Part shown: positions 62,009 to 64,000 of the stretch, one piece after another | How the letters are laid out: each line of letters opens with the position of its first letter | Numbering within the stretch: the stretch's first letter is position 1 | Source of the DNA: Allodiplogaster sudhausi | Taxonomy: Eukaryota > Nematoda > Chromadorea > Rhabditida > Diplogasteridae | Assembly: GCA_945643635.1 (NCBI GenBank) | Contig: CALZFC010000114.1 | Coordinates: 257,001 to 321,000 of the forward strand | Direction: 5' to 3' | Length of the DNA stretch: 64,000 nucleotides | Translations under genes and position numbers: made by a program | The notes under the pieces: model-generated | Told to the model about the DNA's origin: nothing | Database searches by the model: none | Seen by the model: the letters and a program-made list of their open reading frames with translations, nothing else

Positions 62009-62689
62009 CTCTCTCTCTCTCTCTCTCTCTCTCTCGGTCAATCTCTCCCATTGCTTTTCCTCGTTTTTCTGCTATCCATACCTCTTGCACATTTTCCGTG
62101 GTGGAATGCGCCGCTCACGCTTCGTTCGTTTTGTCCTCGGATTTTGAGTATCGGTGAGAAGCTTGAATGGTCTCCTCCACCCCTTCTCCCTTGAACGGAT
62201 AAAACTCATTCTCAATGCATTCTGTAGTCAGAAGTCTGCTTCCGCCGCGACCCCTGCCATTTTTCACCATCTCTTTCCCTCTCTTCCCCCTCTACTCTCT
62301 CCATTCTCATTCTATCTTGCCTTGATGGGATTTGATAAAGTGAGGCTTTTGGTTACTCAACGAACGCTCGACAACAGAATATTTGCTGAGGGCTCTATAC
62401 TTTAGATTCTGAAGCCGAGCCATATGCCTAATAATGCAAGGGTATCTTAGCTGCATAGTTGTTTTAGTGTGACTAACATATTTTTTGCATTTTGCGTCAT
62501 TAGTACTTCTTCCTGGGTGAATGGCCACCTTCTCCCCCCCCCCCAGCTAGTCTTCCTATTCCACTCGCGCTGTCCTATTCCTACTAGCTACTCCATAACG
62601 TCGCCCGCATCGATTTCGCGCTCTCATTCCTGCCCATATTGCCCTCAGGCGCATTAAATTTCTGAGCGCCTCTCTTTCTCTCTCTCTTC

Positions 62690-62737
<48 letters not shown>

Positions 62738-64000
62738 CGCACCCTCGCCTGGTATTCTCGTCTCTCTCTCCTCCTGCCATTCTCTCGCACCTGCATACCC
62801 CCCCTCTTTTTTCCACCCCCATTTCCTATCTCTCCCTCTCATCTTGCATGAATATTTCCACTTTAGCACAATTGTTTGCTTCAATTCACCATTTGACTAT
62901 TATCTTTCATTCAAATCGAACCTTCATCATTGGCTTCTGATGTTCTTTCGTTCTCTTCTAAAGTTGTTGCTTGCTGTCTTTCTGATCTCTCTCTCTCACT
63001 CACTCTCTCTCTCTATTGTTTGTCTTTCCTATTTATGACTCCTCAGGCTATCTTTTGCTGGCATCGTTCGGTCGCGCTCCAACCGAGCAAATTTATCTAT
63101 AGACAACTCGGCAAATTTATTTATTTATTGAATGAAGTCGACGAGCTGGATAGAGAGAGAAAGAAAGAGAGAGAGAGAGAGGGTACATACGGAGAGACAG
63201 CGAAAGAGCGAAGAGAGATGATAGTTAAGTGTGAGAGTGCAGTGTGAGAGAGGGTGGGAAATGAAATAAAGAGCGAGACGTCGAGAGAGCTCAAAAAGCT
63301 ACATGAATTGGAATGATTAAAGCCCGTTTTGCTCCCCTCTCCTGCACGTTATTCCCGCTTCATTCTCCAGATATCCATCCTTCCAATTCTAACTCCCCCC
63401 CCCCCTAAACTCCTGTGGACCCACCAATTTCTGCCTCATGTATGGCATCGTGTGGTTCAAGCATGATTAAACAACTTTAATTACGCGCATTCAGGCTGCT
63501 GAGGCAATATGCTAAACGTTGGTACAAAAATGTCCCGAGATATTCACTATATTTTTGTGACAAGTAAAATAATAAAGAAAATAAACTATGCTGCAGGAGG
63601 ATAGAGCTATTTAATCTACAACCAATCTTAATTTTCAATTTATTTTTATTTTTAACTTTCTTTTTTGAACCTTTTTTTCTGTTTAGAAATTGTCATTGAT
63701 TTCCACTGCTAGTCGCGCCCGTGAATTTCCTGCTACCTTTCATATGGTTTTACGGCGTCTTTCTCCTTATCTCTCCTTCACATTCTGCTCCGGCCTCTCT
63801 CTCTCTCTCACTCTCTCTCTCTCTCGCTCTCTCTGATTTGATGTAATTTATTATTTCGAAGCCCCGAACCAACTTCGAAGAAAGCCTAGCGTTCGGGGGC
63901 ATATTTGCGCTTCGGAAGTACGGGTCGATCTGGCAAATTGCCAACTTCTCTATAGCCCAAAGCCTATTGAATTGTGGCTTGTAGCGCGTCATTCTTTTTT
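58871..64000. other. GA/CT arrays with unresolved open islands to window end
   Basis: Arrays at 58900-59260, 59560-59655, 59930-60260, 60450-60486, 60720-60845, 61265-61300, 61815-62036, 62675-62735, 63145-63180 and 63800-63835. Islands without repeats (59260-59340, 59780-59930, 60850-61040, 61150-61220, 61330-61390, 63830-63990) are open in several frames on both strands. On minus, about 60956-61057 follows a ttttgtcag acceptor and reads NYFKEEDEEKNGRVSINKEL before a stop, a possible last exon. On minus near 63830-63990 an open stretch reads AIEKLAICQIDPYFRSANM. None could be joined into a gene. Confidence 0.4.

Overview
Nuclear DNA from a nematode. The evidence is: (1) GT-AG introns, many only 45-350 bp with T-rich acceptors; (2) an FMRFamide-like precursor with two GPLRF-amide peptides, the hallmark of flp-15, a gene known to me only from nematodes; (3) animal chromatin and signalling genes split into small exons. 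Species not identified. Introns and flanks are loaded with (GA)n/(CT)n microsatellites and several long foldback repeats, so this is not a compact genome.

Layout. 68-3698 (-): ER-resident two-domain FKBP prolyl isomerase with signal peptide and KDEL end (fkb-3/4/5-like). 3.7-6.5 kb: GA arrays and a 446-bp tandem duplication. 6579-28887 (-): one gene of about 40 exons, an MLL3/4-type (KMT2C/D) H3K4 methyltransferase, orthologous to C. elegans set-16; its exons read, in order, PHD, low-complexity, PHD x3, HMG box, coiled coil, extended PHD, FYRN, FYRC, Win motif, SET, post-SET. Spliced by eye it gives about 2,465 residues. Two foldback elements sit in its introns. 28.9-32.1 kb: possible 5' exons of that gene and CT arrays. 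32109-36133 (+): flp-15-like neuropeptide gene in two exons 3.8 kb apart. 36.2-43.4 kb: GA arrays between short islands that look like minus-strand exons, some immunoglobulin-like; unresolved. 43483-47667 (-): eight-exon gene for an unrecognised protein of about 298 residues, with a third foldback element in intron 2. 47826-55176 (+): TAO-family Ste20 kinase (kin-18/TAOK) in 19 exons, divergent from the preceding gene across about 160 bp. 55.2-64 kb: CT/GA arrays, a 57-bp minisatellite, and open islands that could not be joined into a gene.

The confident genes do not form a pathway: secretory-pathway folding (FKBP), enhancer chromatin marking (set-16), peptide signalling (flp-15), and stress/cytoskeletal MAP3K signalling (TAO kinase). 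Exon joins were worked out by hand from splice sites, reading phase and family similarity; no alignment was run. The least ordinary features are three long foldback repeats, all in introns of minus-strand genes; a GC-AG intron; a reading-phase break in the set-16 coiled coil; and microsatellites serving as polypyrimidine tracts.
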